From positions 1,288,001-1,352,000 of the forward strand of contig WLWT01000001.1 of NCBI GenBank assembly GCA_012103455.1: 64,000 nt of DNA, written 5' to 3'. Below the pieces are notes generated by a model. It did not search any database, had not been told where the DNA came from, and saw only the letters and a program-made list of their open reading frames with translations. Positions 32,934 through 43,168 of this stretch are shown here, piece by piece (position 1 is the stretch's first letter; each line of letters starts with the position of its first letter). This stretch comes from Gammaproteobacteria bacterium (GTDB lineage: Bacteria; Pseudomonadota; Gammaproteobacteria; HK1). A program made the translations under genes and the position numbers.

Positions 32934-33695
32934 ATGAGCAAGAAATTACTGCGTGAAAAAGCGATGAATGGCGAACCGGTTACCGGCGCCATGGTGTTTG
33001 AGTTCTTCACCCCGGGTATCGCCCAGATCCTCAAACTCGCCGGCTGTGAATTCATCATTTACGACATGGAACATGGCGGCTTTTCCATAGAGCAACTCAA
33101 ATACCAGGCAGCCGCCTGCCGTGGCCTTGGCGTCGCGCCCATGGTGCGGGTGCCGCGGGGTGAATATCACTTCCTCGCCCGTGCCTTGGACGTAGGCGCC
33201 CAAGGGGTCATGGTGCCGATGGTCAACTCCGCGCACGCAGCAAAAACCATCGCCGAAGCCACCCACTATCCACCTAAAGGGTGCCGGGGCGCGGCCTTCG
33301 GCTTCGCTCACGACGACTATAGTGGGGGCGATCCGGCGGCGAAAATGCGCACCGCCAACGACCGGAACTTAGTTATTGCGCAGATCGAAACAGAACACGG
33401 TCTCGCACAAGTGGAGGAGATTGCCGCAGTGGACGGTATCCACTGCTTGTGGCTAGGGCACTTCGACCTGACCAATTTTTTGGCTATCCCAGGTCAATTC
33501 GATCACCCGCTCTACCACCGGGCAGTGGAGCGCATCGCCGCCGCCGGCAAAGCCAACGGCAAAGCCCTAGGGTTCATGGCCAGCGATGCCGAAGCAGCGC
33601 AACAACACCGCGCCGCCGGCTTCAATATGATCGCCACCGGTACCGATCAGAAGCTCTTGGAAACCAGCGTAAGAAATATTATCGAAGCCATCTAG
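32934..33695 (+). CDS. HpcH/HpaI-family aldolase
   Basis: A 253-aa class II (Mg2+-dependent) aldolase-like TIM barrel. FIIYDMEHGGF carries the base His region, MVRVPRGEY the Arg, IAQIETEHGLAQVEEI the metal-binding Glu, and HCLWLGHFDLTN the metal Asp. Family members cleave 4-hydroxy-2-oxo acids to pyruvate and an aldehyde. The ATG at 32934 lies just outside MITE copy A, so the element may have replaced the native promoter. Substrate not predictable. Confidence 0.9.
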   Translation: MSKKLLREKAMNGEPVTGAMVFEFFTPGIAQILKLAGCEFIIYDMEHGGFSIEQLKYQAAACRGLGVAPMVRVPRGEYHFLARALDVGAQGVMVPMVNSAHAAKTIAEATHYPPKGCRGAAFGFAHDDYSGGDPAAKMRTANDRNLVIAQIETEHGLAQVEEIAAVDGIHCLWLGHFDLTNFLAIPGQFDHPLYHRAVERIAAAGKANGKALGFMASDAEAAQQHRAAGFNMIATGTDQKLLETSVRNIIEAI

Positions 33696-33929
33696 ACCTA
33701 GACCAACATTTGTTTGCAAAAGAAGCACTTGGCGGTCCCCAAGCGAGTAATTATATCTGCGCACATGCCGTGCCTTGCCGCCAGTTCAAGTCTTCGCCGC
33801 CGCCCGCGTATCCATGGGCGCGTGATTGATCGTCTGTGGTGAACAATTACGCCACGGCCTTAGCTATATTGGACCAGGTACTCAGCACGCCTAAAGCCGC
33901 GGCATCAATGGCCAAGGAACAGCTAACCG

Positions 33930-34352
33930 ATGGAAATACGCAAATTTACCGATGCCGATAGCGACCAGTTAAAAGCCCTTTGGCGCTTAACCTTGCCTGA
34001 TGAGGCCCCCTACAACCAACCCGATTACTCGCTGGCGGCCAAACTGGCCTTCGATGATATGATTTTCGTCGCCGCCGGCGGCGGCACACTGTTAGGTAGC
34101 GTCATGGCCGGATATGACGGACACCGCGGCTGGCTCTACTGCGTGTGCGTGGCACCCGAATACCGCCGGCGCGGTTTAGGCGGACAACTGGTACAGCACG
34201 CCTTGGCTGCTCTGACGCACAAGGGCTGCGCCAAAGTTAATATTCAGATACGGGAAGACAACCAGGCCGCGGCCGGCTTCTACGCCACCCTGGGTTTTGC
34301 GGTAGAGGCACGCATCAGCATGGGCATCCAATTACCACAACCCCTACGTTAA
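33930..34352 (+). CDS. GNAT-family N-acetyltransferase
   Basis: A 140-aa protein of YpeA type. The acetyl-CoA motif is VCVAPEYRRRGLGGQLVQHAL, preceded by GYDGHRGWLYC and followed by INIQIREDNQAAAGFYATLGF, the standard C-terminal strand-helix of the fold. AAGGA precedes the ATG. It is monocistronic. The acceptor is unknown. Confidence 0.9.
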   Translation: MEIRKFTDADSDQLKALWRLTLPDEAPYNQPDYSLAAKLAFDDMIFVAAGGGTLLGSVMAGYDGHRGWLYCVCVAPEYRRRGLGGQLVQHALAALTHKGCAKVNIQIREDNQAAAGFYATLGFAVEARISMGIQLPQPLR

Positions 34353-34409
34353 ATATGCACCCCAAGTTAAATATGCACCCCAACTAAATATGGGCGAGGT
34401 AAATATGGG
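34348..34409. repeat. 18-bp tandem duplication and related 10-bp repeats
   Basis: GTTAAATATGCACCCCAA occurs at 34348-34365 and 34366-34383. TAAATATGGG then occurs at 34385-34394 and again at 34400-34409. The first copy contains the stop codon of the GNAT gene. Confidence 0.85.
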
Positions 34410-34498
34410 TGCGGGCATCAATAGCCGGGTTAGCAGGTATAGTGCTACTCCTTCAGTCAGGGGAAAGCCTTGCCTCCCCTATACGTTTAGGAGCCTCT

Positions 34499-35310
34499 AT
34501 GCACTACGACGCCACCCAAAACGATCACCGTCTCAAACACGATCCTTTCAAAGCGCTGGTCGCGCCAAGACCCATCGGCTGGGTAGGCAGATCAGCATGG
34601 ACGGGATCTTCAACCTCGCCCCGTACAGCTTCTTCAACGCCGTGGCCGACCGGCCTCACTACGTGATGTTCTCCTCTAAGAACCTCAAAGACAGCATCCG
34701 CAACGTGGTACAAACCGGGGAGTTCACCTGCTCTTTGGCCACCTGGGATACCCGCCTAGGCATGAACACCAGCTCGGCGCCGATACCTGCCGATATGGAT
34801 GAATTCGCCATCTCGGGGCTGACCACCGTAGCGTCTACATTCATCCAACCGCCACGGGTCAAAGAAGCCCCAGCGGCGCTGGAATGCCGGCATTGGAAAA
34901 CCCTCGAATTGCCAGACGTGGACGCAAGCACCGGCGATGGTCATTATGTGGTCTTCGGCGAAGTCGCCGGCATCTACATAGACGATCAGTTCATCGAAGA
35001 CGGCATGGTCAACACCGGTGCAATGCAGCCGATCGCGCGCATGGGCTACAGGGCACCTCTAAAAATAGTCATTGTTTCGTGAGTGCAAGGAAGCACCGCG
35101 CGCACCACCGCAGTGTATAGGTCCTACCTGAGGATTCGAGCACGGCGCTGACGCCGCAATCGCGGAAAAAGCGCATTTTTAGAGGTGCCCTACATGCAAT
35201 ACGCCGCCGTAAGACCCAACACAGTCTTCGATCCAAACCGCTCAGTGGTAGGCGCGAATGGGCAGGTAGAAAATGCGCAAGCCCGTACATGGGACGGCCA
35301 ATACAGATAA
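34499..35310 (+). pseudogene. Flavin reductase-like protein, frameshifted and split by a MITE
   Basis: The ATG at 34499 follows TAGGAG. The frame reads MHYDATQNDHRLKHDPFKAL then VAPRPIGWV, the start of a flavin-reductase-domain protein, then shifts near 34590. The second frame continues MDGIFNLAPYSFFNAVADRP to IARMGY at 35046. There a 140-bp MITE interrupts it, and the end (MQYAAVRPNTVFDPNR ... WDGQYR) follows at 35193-35310. Removing the MITE and one TACA copy restores GYMQY. The family binds FMN and uses NAD(P)H. Confidence 0.88.
35051..35190. mobile_element. MITE copy B (140 bp) with target duplication TACA
   Basis: Perfect ends GGGCACCTCTAAAAAT...ATTTTTAGAGGTGCCC, flanked by TACA at 35047-35050 and 35191-35194. 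The interior has no ORF. This is the best-preserved copy of the family. Confidence 0.9.
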
Positions 35311-35354
35311 CTTTCAAGTCAGGACGCCACGTACACTATCGTCACGAAGATGAC

Positions 35355-38300
35355 ATGAATCGCGGCGCAGCAGGGGCCATGTCGAACTATCGCACCAGCG
35401 TTGCGAGTTTCGTTCCCGCCATCATTCGAGCCCGTACATTGGCGAGTTCCGCCCTCATCGAGGAGCCGGGAACGGCGCAGGAAGAAGTCGGCGTTCTCTT
35501 CGCCGACATTTCCGGTTTTACCCGGCTGACGGAACAGCTCACACAGCACGGCCCGGAAGGGGCGGAGCGCCTCACCGTACTGCTGAACCGCTACTTCGGC
35601 ACCATCATAGACACCTTGGAGCTAGCCGGCGGCGACGTGCTCAAATTCGCTGGCGACGCCTTACTGGCCGTTTGGCCTGTTTCCGCTAACCAGGTGTCCT
35701 TAGCGAAGCTGATCCCGCGCATCACGGATATGGCGCGGGTCTTACAAGCTGCATTACACAACTATACCGTCACCCCGGGCGTCAAATTGTCGATGAAACT
35801 GGCCATCAGCGCCGGCGCCATCAAGGTGCAGCACCTTGGCGGCGTGTTCGACCGGTGGGAGTTCCTAGTCTCGGGGCGGCCATTGGAACAGCTAGGCCGG
35901 GCCAACGACGCCGCTCAAGCGGGCGACATAGTACTCGCCATGGAAGCGGCCAGCTTACTAGACGACCGCTTCCAGTTGCGCAGCGCTGCCCCCGGCGTAT
36001 TCCGTATCGAGGGCGCCGACCACGACGCCGAGGTAGTGGACGCGTATGGAGAGAGCAGCGCACTCAGCGATGAGCAAACCGAGCGTTTGCTGACCTTCCT
36101 CCCCGCCGCCATACGCGGGCGGCTGGCGGCAGGCTACGCCGACTGGCTGTGCGAACTGCGGCCGGTGTCCATCATTTTCATGAACTTGCCGGGTTTTGTC
36201 ACCAACACCCCGCTAGCTCTCGCCCAAGACGCCATGTGCGCCATGCAAACAGCGCTGTACCGCTTCGAGGGCAGCATTAACAAGATAAGTGTGGATGACA
36301 AAGGAGCATCACTCATCGCCGTGTTGGGATTGCCTCCGCTGTCCCACACCGACGATGCGGAACGCGCCGTGCGCGCGGCACTCGATATTCAGGCCGCGCT
36401 CAGCGAACTGGGCCTGAGCAGCTCCGCGGGCATTTGTACCGGCGTTACTTTCTGCGGTGTGATCGGCAATGACCGGCGGCGTGAATACACGGTAATGGGC
36501 GATACGGTCAATCTATCGGCCCGCCTGATGCAAGCAGCCAACGGCAGCATTTTGTGCGACGCGGCAACGCGGCGCAGTATTGGCGACCGGCTACGGTTCA
36601 GGGCCGAAGCGCCGCTGCGGGTCAAAGGCAAAGCCGCTCCCATTGAAGTATTCAGTCCACTGGCCGGAGCGGTGTATACCCAACACCACCGGGTGCGCTT
36701 TTTGCAGGGAAGAGAGCGCGAGCGCAAACGGTTGAACGCGCTGCTGACCGAGGCCATCGCCTGGAATAAGCAACCGCAAGCGCGTGGCAAAACACGGTTA
36801 AAGCGCGTGTGCATCAGTGCTGAAGGCGGGCTGGGCAAATGGAGCATCGTCAGCGAAATGCTGGCCAGCGCAGAGCACCAACGGGCCGAAGTATTGATCG
36901 CCGCTGGTGACCCGCTAGACACCTTGACCCCATTTAGGGCATGGCGCGGCGTCCTGCTGTCACTGCTCGGATTGGCCGGCGAAGCGGCAGCGCAATCCGC
37001 CTCACCACAAGCCATACTTGAACGCCTGCCCAATGATCACGCCCGCCGTTACGCACCTTTGCTAGGCGGTGTTCTTGCGCTGCCCATGACGGACAACGAA
37101 CACACTCAGGGCGTCACCGGGGAAGCGCGCCGGACCCACACATTGACCTTACTTAGCGATCTCATCTGCCATCACGCGGCGCTAGGACCCACAGTGTTGG
37201 CGGTCAAGGACGCCCACCTGATGGACCCTAGTTCGTGGGATCTGCTCCGGCGCATAGACACCGGAGCACCCAACTTGCTTATCGTGGCAACGGTACGCCC
37301 CGTCAGCACGCCCGATTGCGCCTCCGCCCGGGCCTGGCTTAAGCAAAATGATACCGAGCACCTGGACTTGGGCGCACTCAATGACGATTCACTGCTCGCG
37401 CTTGCCAAGAAACGGTTGAACGCTCACTTCATCGCGCCTGAACTCGGACAACTGCTGGTAGAGCGCTGCGCTGGCAATCCGCTTTATTGCGAAGAGTTGA
37501 CGGCCACCTTGCACGAATCCGGAGCACTGACCATCAGCGAGGGTATCGCCACCCTGAAACCGGACTTTATCACCCGCACACAAATGCCGGCCTCACTGCA
37601 AAGTCTCATCTCCTCGCGCATCGATCGGCTATCGGCAAACGCCGGGCTTACCTTGAAAGTAGCCAGCGTGATCGGCCGGGTATTCGCCGTCCAACTGGTA
37701 GCGCACTTGCATCCGGGCGCCCCTTCACCACGCGATCTGGCGCAGGACTTACGTCATCTAGCCGATCTGGAGTTGGTCACCCAGGTACCGTTCGGCTCGC
37801 GCGCCGCGCTAGGCCCACCGCCTTATTATCAGTTCAAAAATGAGCTGATCCGTGATACCACCTACGGCTTGATGCTCTATTCCCAGCGCCGCGTGCTGCA
37901 CGAAAAGATGGGCGCGTGGATCGAAACCAACCTAAGTGACGAACTGGCCTCCCACTACGCTCTCTTGGGCCGCCACTGGGCCTTGGCCGCGGAGGGTTCC
38001 GAGCCAGACCCCGCCACCTTGCAACGCGCCGCCACCTATCTGGAGCGGGCCGGCGATAGGGCCGCCGCCGGTTATGCCAATCAAGAAGCGGTGGGACTTT
38101 ATCGCCAAGCACTGGCGCTGGTGGCCCGGCTCACCCGGGACGAGCCCAGCCGGGCGGAACTCGACCTACTGCTAAAACTAGGCGGCCCTCTCATCGCCAC
38201 CCGCAACTACGCCGATCCCGATGTGCTCAGCATCTATGGCCGCGCCCGGCATATCAGTCAAACGATAGGTGAACAGAGCGCCGTATTCAGCGCCATTCGC

Positions 38301-39317
38301 GGACTCTGGCAGGGTGCGGTAGGCCGCTCCGATTACAGCACCGCCAGCGATCTGGCTGAAGAGTTAGTCACACTGGCGGAGCAGTCGGACGACACCAAAC
38401 TGGCGCTAGAAGCACACCGGGCGGTGGGTAATTCGGCTTTCTGGCCGGGTGATTTCGACAGAGCACGCCGCTCCATGGAATTCGCCGTCCAACTGGCGGA
38501 CGTCGATCCTCACCGCCCGCTTGCAAGCGGCTTTAGCCAAGATCCGGACATTGCCAACCGGGGTATCTTGGCCTGGGCCCTGGCTAACTTGGGGTACGTG
38601 CGCAGCGCATCCGCCCAAATAGACGCCGCATTAGAACGTAGCAACGCGCTGCACCATCCTTTTAGCATGGCATACGCACTAGGTTCGGCCATGTGGAACT
38701 ATTTCATCGTCCGCGATGTGCAAGCAACGCAAGACTTCGCCGGACGGCTCATACGCATCTGTTCCGAGAACGGTTTTCCCTACTTGCACATCGCCGGGGC
38801 AACCGCCAGCGCCTGGACCCGGGCCGAACGCGGCGACGCTGACGCCGCCCTCGAAGAGCTACGCCGCGCCCTCACCGCCTGGCACCGTAACAGCGGCGAA
38901 ATAGGAATGGCGTTATTTTTATATGTCCAAAGCGAAATAGAAGCACTAGCTGGACAACCGGAGCAGGTTTTAAAAACCCTGATACATCCCATCTTGCGCA
39001 AGCGCGTGACGGTGGAACGGTGGTTTCTAGCCGATATCATCAGACTTCGCGCCGAGTGCCAGTGGGCCATAGGCGAGCAAACCGATGCCTTGACGTCGAT
39101 AGGTGAAGCCAGACGCATCGCTACGGCGCAAAACGCCCGTATCCCTGCATTGCGGCTAGCTTGCTTCGAAGCACAGCACATCGGACGGCCACAACATAAA
39201 GCGGCCCTTGAAGCGGCGTTAGATGCGCTACCGGAACACCTCTATACCGGCACTATTGCCCGCGCCGAGGCCTTACGTGATGAGAAAAACGAAGCGGTGA
39301 GTGATCGTGGGTGCTGA
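35355..39317 (+). CDS. Twin nucleotide-cyclase-domain / ATPase / TPR regulator
   Basis: A giant cytoplasmic protein of about 1320 aa. Two class III cyclase domains occupy the N-terminus (VLFADISGFTRLTEQL ... GDVLKFAGDALLAVW and, later, GICTGVTFCGVIGNDRRREYTVMGDTVNLSARLM). An AAA/STAND-type ATPase follows, then TPR-like helices to the C-terminus. The Walker A region reads AEGGLGKWSIV near residue 494, with Trp in place of Ser/Thr, and the Walker B-like LAVKDAHLMD is also altered. ATP hydrolysis by that domain is therefore doubtful. Starts at 35355 or 35379 are both plausible. Its start overlaps nothing functional, and the upstream gene is dead. Confidence 0.88.
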   Translation: MNRGAAGAMSNYRTSVASFVPAIIRARTLASSALIEEPGTAQEEVGVLFADISGFTRLTEQLTQHGPEGAERLTVLLNRYFGTIIDTLELAGGDVLKFAGDALLAVWPVSANQVSLAKLIPRITDMARVLQAALHNYTVTPGVKLSMKLAISAGAIKVQHLGGVFDRWEFLVSGRPLEQLGRANDAAQAGDIVLAMEAASLLDDRFQLRSAAPGVFRIEGADHDAEVVDAYGESSALSDEQTERLLTFLPAAIRGRLAAGYADWLCELRPVSIIFMNLPGFVTNTPLALAQDAMCAMQTALYRFEGSINKISVDDKGASLIAVLGLPPLSHTDDAERAVRAALDIQAALSELGLSSSAGICTGVTFCGVIGNDRRREYTVMGDTVNLSARLMQAANGSILCDAATRRSIGDRLRFRAEAPLRVKGKAAPIEVFSPLAGAVYTQHHRVRFLQGRERERKRLNALLTEAIAWNKQPQARGKTRLKRVCISAEGGLGKWSIVSEMLASAEHQRAEVLIAAGDPLDTLTPFRAWRGVLLSLLGLAGEAAAQSASPQAILERLPNDHARRYAPLLGGVLALPMTDNEHTQGVTGEARRTHTLTLLSDLICHHAALGPTVLAVKDAHLMDPSSWDLLRRIDTGAPNLLIVATVRPVSTPDCASARAWLKQNDTEHLDLGALNDDSLLALAKKRLNAHFIAPELGQLLVERCAGNPLYCEELTATLHESGALTISEGIATLKPDFITRTQMPASLQSLISSRIDRLSANAGLTLKVASVIGRVFAVQLVAHLHPGAPSPRDLAQDLRHLADLELVTQVPFGSRAALGPPPYYQFKNELIRDTTYGLMLYSQRRVLHEKMGAWIETNLSDELASHYALLGRHWALAAEGSEPDPATLQRAATYLERAGDRAAAGYANQEAVGLYRQALALVARLTRDEPSRAELDLLLKLGGPLIATRNYADPDVLSIYGRARHISQTIGEQSAVFSAIRGLWQGAVGRSDYSTASDLAEELVTLAEQSDDTKLALEAHRAVGNSAFWPGDFDRARRSMEFAVQLADVDPHRPLASGFSQDPDIANRGILAWALANLGYVRSASAQIDAALERSNALHHPFSMAYALGSAMWNYFIVRDVQATQDFAGRLIRICSENGFPYLHIAGATASAWTRAERGDADAALEELRRALTAWHRNSGEIGMALFLYVQSEIEALAGQPEQVLKTLIHPILRKRVTVERWFLADIIRLRAECQWAIGEQTDALTSIGEARRIATAQNARIPALRLACFEAQHIGRPQHKAALEAALDALPEHLYTGTIARAEALRDEKNEAVSDRGC

Positions 39318-39539
39318 TTCATTCCCAACGCTCGCCAGTGAACGCGCCCCGTTTCCATTACGCCCATGGGGGTCCTGCGCCGTTCAGATCTTATTCTTCC
39401 TATCCCCTGAATGAGGACGACCAATAACATGTGGAGTAACTTTCTCCAGGCATACAGTCATGTTGATCTATTGAATGCAACGAACAGGATTGCCAATAAA
39501 ATAGACCAGCCTAACTTTCCCATGCTTAATTTTCCCAGC
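39318..39539. other. Boundary to the low-GC block
   Basis: No gene is seen. Base composition drops from GC-rich to AT-rich around 39430. GCTTAATTTTC is duplicated at 39524-39534 and 39538-39548, the second copy overlapping the otsB stop. Confidence 0.5.
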
Positions 39540-40313
39540 TTAATTTTCTATAAGTCGAGACAATAATTTTCGGATAACCTCGTACGAAGCAACACTGTAC
39601 TTGGCAACTGATGCAGTACTTCCAACTTTAACGGTAAAACTATCTTCTGGAATTGCCAGGAAAGTATCTTCGTCTGTTGCATCATCGCCACACGATAAAA
39701 TAAAGTCCACTTCAGTTTTATCCAAAATAGCAGATGCGGCTTTTCCCTTATTGATCTCGAAAGTTTTGACCTCCAGTACTTTGTCACCTTCTATTATCTG
39801 AAGATGTTTATTGGTGGTTATATACTTCATGTGACTGATCAATTCTCTTGTTCTGATCTCGCTTAAACCAGTCTCCACTTTCCGATAATGCCAAACAACG
39901 GAGCAATTTTTATTTTCAATAAAAGATCCCGGGGTTCTATCCACATAGCTTTCCATTATATCTAGTATTTCCTTTTTCCAATTGTCGTCGATGTTGGCTA
40001 ATGTCTCAAATTTACCTCCTGAACAACGCATCCACGCACCATGTTCAGCCACTATATCAACATCAAATTCCGACAACCATTTATCCAGGGTTTCTTTATC
40101 CCTACCACTTATTATTACAACTTTATTCTTCTTGTCCTCAGAAAGTCTTTGCAGGATTTGCTTCAAGTCATCATCAGGAATAGATTCTTCAGGATCAAAA
40201 TTAAAATCTATCAACGTCCCATCATAATCCAGAAATATCAACCTTGTTTTTGAATTTTTATACGCTTTTATTATCTGTTTTGTTAGATGCTCGTCCAACA
40301 GCTTTGTTATCAA
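39540..40313 (-). CDS. otsB: Trehalose-6-phosphate phosphatase
   Basis: A 257-aa HAD phosphatase that removes phosphate from trehalose 6-phosphate. Motif I is LIFLDYDGTLIDF, motif II VIISGRD, and motif IV ILSCGDDATDEDTF; VAEHGAWMRC is typical for OtsB. It starts inside the end of otsA, with a 56-base overlap, so the two are co-translated. Base use is AT-rich and unlike the flanking genome, so otsBA was probably acquired together. Trehalose protects against osmotic and desiccation stress. Confidence 0.95.
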   Translation of the reverse strand: MITKLLDEHLTKQIIKAYKNSKTRLIFLDYDGTLIDFNFDPEESIPDDDLKQILQRLSEDKKNKVVIISGRDKETLDKWLSEFDVDIVAEHGAWMRCSGGKFETLANIDDNWKKEILDIMESYVDRTPGSFIENKNCSVVWHYRKVETGLSEIRTRELISHMKYITTNKHLQIIEGDKVLEVKTFEINKGKAASAILDKTEVDFILSCGDDATDEDTFLAIPEDSFTVKVGSTASVAKYSVASYEVIRKLLSRLIEN

Positions 40314-41718
40314 TGCCTGCTGAGAGCTTTTGACAAACTCTACTTTTTTCCATAAATATTTCCGCCCAGTGATGAATGTTATACTTACGGAGTAAACGCT
40401 GCATAATTTCCATGCGTTTAACCTGCTCGTTTTCAGGCATCACAAGCGCTTTATGCATTGCATCAATTAATTGATTGATGTCATTCGGATTGATAAGGAT
40501 TGCATCTGATAACTCCTTCGATGCACCTGCCATTTCACTAAGAATAAGCACCCCTTTCTTGTCTAGTTTGCTAGCAATAAATTCCTTGCAAACCAGATTC
40601 ATTCCATCTCTCATTGGAGTGACCAATGCCACATCAGACATACGATAGAAAGCCGAAAGTGCACTGAGTGGAAAGCTTCGATAAAAATAATGTACAGGCG
40701 TCCAGTTTAATCTAGCGAATCTTCCATTAATCTGCCCAACCAGCAGATCAATTTCTTGCTTAAGCTGCCTGTATTTCGGAGCTGTATCTCTGGATGGGAC
40801 AACAACCATAAAAAAAGAAACTTTTCCAACGAACTCCGGATGCTGGTCAAGAAAACTTTCAAACGCGCGCAAGCGTTGAGGGATTCCCTTACTATAGTCC
40901 AGCCGGTCTATTGAAAGTATCAGTTTTACATCCCCGATGGACGTCCTGTACCGAACTTCTCTCGCCAACGTATCTGGGGATGCGGCAGCTTGTGCATATT
41001 TATCATAGTCAATTCCCATAGGCAGGGCGTCCACCATTACTAGCCGACTGTCTACTGTGATTTTTCCGTTTTTGTTTTCTAGACCTGCCAATCTGCTCAT
41101 CGACGACAGAAAGTGCTGCATATCATCGTAAGTATGGAATCCCAGGAAATCAGAACCGAGCATTCCATTTAACAGCTCTCTTCGCCATGGCAGCAAACGG
41201 AATGATTCAAAAGACGGGAATGGGATATGTAGAAAAAATCCTATCTTTGACTTGGGATTGTGTTGTCTTATTATCTGGGGAAGCAACAGTAACTGATAAT
41301 CATGTATCCATAGCGTATCACCTGGAGCAATTATCTTATCAAGTTTCCTGGCAAATTTCTTATTCACCTTTTGATAAACTTTCCACAGCTCTTCATCATA
41401 TACCGTATACTGATTGAAATAGTGAAAATTGGGCCACAGAGTTTGGTTGCTAAATCCTTCGTGAAAACCTTTAATTTCTGAGGTGCTTAGGAAGATAGAC
41501 CACATATTCTGCTTTTTGAGGCTTTTTTTAATCTCTTTCTTTTTATCACTATTGCCAACAGCCAGCCCCGGCCAACCCACCCAAATATTGTCACCCGCTT
41601 CATGAACTGAACCAAGACCCGTGGCCAGACCGCCTTCGCTTGGCATATAGGACAATTTTCCGTTCTCTTTCAATATTTTTATTGGCAGACGATTCGATAC
41701 AATTATTGTCTTGGACAT
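40258..41718 (-). CDS. otsA: Trehalose-6-phosphate synthase
   Basis: A 486-aa GT20 glycosyltransferase joining UDP-glucose and glucose 6-phosphate. Key segments are [69 protein letters not shown] and [14 protein letters not shown], all at family positions. The extra C-terminal ~20 residues are polar. An IS630 copy ends only 12 bases upstream of the ATG, and no Shine-Dalgarno remains, so the native promoter and RBS appear to have been displaced. Codon use is AT-rich. Confidence 0.95.
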   Translation of the reverse strand: MSKTIIVSNRLPIKILKENGKLSYMPSEGGLATGLGSVHEAGDNIWVGWPGLAVGNSDKKKEIKKSLKKQNMWSIFLSTSEIKGFHEGFSNQTLWPNFHYFNQYTVYDEELWKVYQKVNKKFARKLDKIIAPGDTLWIHDYQLLLLPQIIRQHNPKSKIGFFLHIPFPSFESFRLLPWRRELLNGMLGSDFLGFHTYDDMQHFLSSMSRLAGLENKNGKITVDSRLVMVDALPMGIDYDKYAQAAASPDTLAREVRYRTSIGDVKLILSIDRLDYSKGIPQRLRAFESFLDQHPEFVGKVSFFMVVVPSRDTAPKYRQLKQEIDLLVGQINGRFARLNWTPVHYFYRSFPLSALSAFYRMSDVALVTPMRDGMNLVCKEFIASKLDKKGVLILSEMAGASKELSDAILINPNDINQLIDAMHKALVMPENEQVKRMEIMQRLLRKYNIHHWAEIFMEKSRVCQKLSAGIDNKAVGRASNKTDNKSV

Positions 41719-41730
41719 ACAATATCAACG

Positions 41731-42841
41731 TACTAATTCGGAAAAAAATTACCCGACATCAATTCAGAATATATCTGACATGCTTTTCATAGAAAAACCG
41801 TTTAATTATTTGCATATTGTGTTGCAGTGAGTGCAACACCGAACGAGCCAAGGCCACCCGTTGCTCCTTTGTAGCCACCACTGTCCGCCCAATTCGTTGG
41901 CTTTTTACGTGATGCCATACCCGTTCATCAGGATTGAGTTCCGGTGAATACGGCGGTAACCATACTAACGTGAGCCTACCTTGGCTAGTGCGGACAAATT
42001 CTTGCACTTTCTTGGCTCGATGAATGGGATGGCCATCAACAACCCAATAGATCGATCCGCTTGGCGTTGTGCAGCAAACGCCTTGGAAAGTCGATAAAAA
42101 CGTCTGCAGTTACCCGCGATTCGGTTACCATGAAACGCAGGTGACCCTTCGGCGAAACGGCTGACAGCCTATTCACGCTAAAGCGCCGACCCGTTTTCGC
42201 TACAACCGGCGTATCACCCCGTACCCCCCAAGTGGTACCACGATGATAATCCGACCGGATCGTCGATTCGTCGCCAAAATAGACCTGCGCTCGCCGCCTT
42301 TTCGCTTCTTGTTGTACTTCAGGCCAAGTTTCTTTTAACCATACCTTAACCTGATCAGGGTCTTGCTCGTATGCCTTAAATCGAGGGCGCTGCGCACTCA
42401 TCCCCAAACGAGACAGGCTATTGCCCACCGAGCGCTCGCTGACTTCGATGCCAAATTTGTCTTTCAGTCATATCTGAATCATCGAGCGCGTCCACAGGGC
42501 ATCGTGAAAATCCAATTGCAACGGATTCGTTTTAACCCGTTCACGTAAGCGATCCGCATATTCATCGGGAAATTTCTTGGGCGACCCGTGATCTTGCCGG
42601 TGGACAGCGCCTGTCCACCACCTTGCTCATACCTGGATAAGCAATCGTCAATGCAAGAACGATGGAATCCGAGGGCTTGAATTACTTTTTCAGGGCTTTC
42701 ACCCGATAACACTTCGCAACCGCGTGCCTGCGGATGGCTTCTCGCGCGGAATGGGGCAGTGAGCGACCGTCTGTCTTTTTCATAGCATCACTATAACATA
42801 TTTTATCAATTTGTGTCGGGTAATCTTTTGCCGAAGTAGTA
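41731..42841. mobile_element. IS630-family element, copy 1 (degenerate transposase)
   Basis: A 1111-bp element with inverted ends starting TACTAATTCGG on the left and ending CCGAAGTAGTA on the right, nearly identical to copy 2 at 47687. The minus-strand transposase is broken into frames at 41759-42007, 42036-42428 and 42479-42712 by frameshifts and a stop. Its parts (VWLPPYSPELNPDERVWHHVK; YFGDESTIRSDYHRG) match the intact copy. It is immobile unless helped in trans by copy 2. Confidence 0.92.
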
Positions 42842-43168
42842 ACTTATTGAGAAACAAACGAATAGCCACTGAGGTTATCATCTTTTACTGAAAAGAATCA
42901 ATAAGAATTTAATTCTTTCATCAACTCCCGCTAACCCGTTAAAATCGCCCGATCCATACTCGCCATAAGCGTTGTTTTATTCACTTACCAATAGATTCAT
43001 TTACAGCACATATAGAGAACCTTAGAATTAATTCAATTACTAGAAGCGGTCTCAAAAATAGTGTCGAGGCAAAAATAATCGTAGAGGCGAGAGGTACAAA
43101 TCCGAGGTGTTTGTAGTTTGTACTCATGGCGAGTCATCAGTCGCCTGAAATTATGCAGCCATGCAAAT
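42842..43168. other. AT-rich spacer between two IS elements
   Basis: About 330 bp of low-GC sequence. I see no ORF, RNA gene or convincing repeat. It is probably remnant DNA between successive insertions. Confidence 0.5.
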
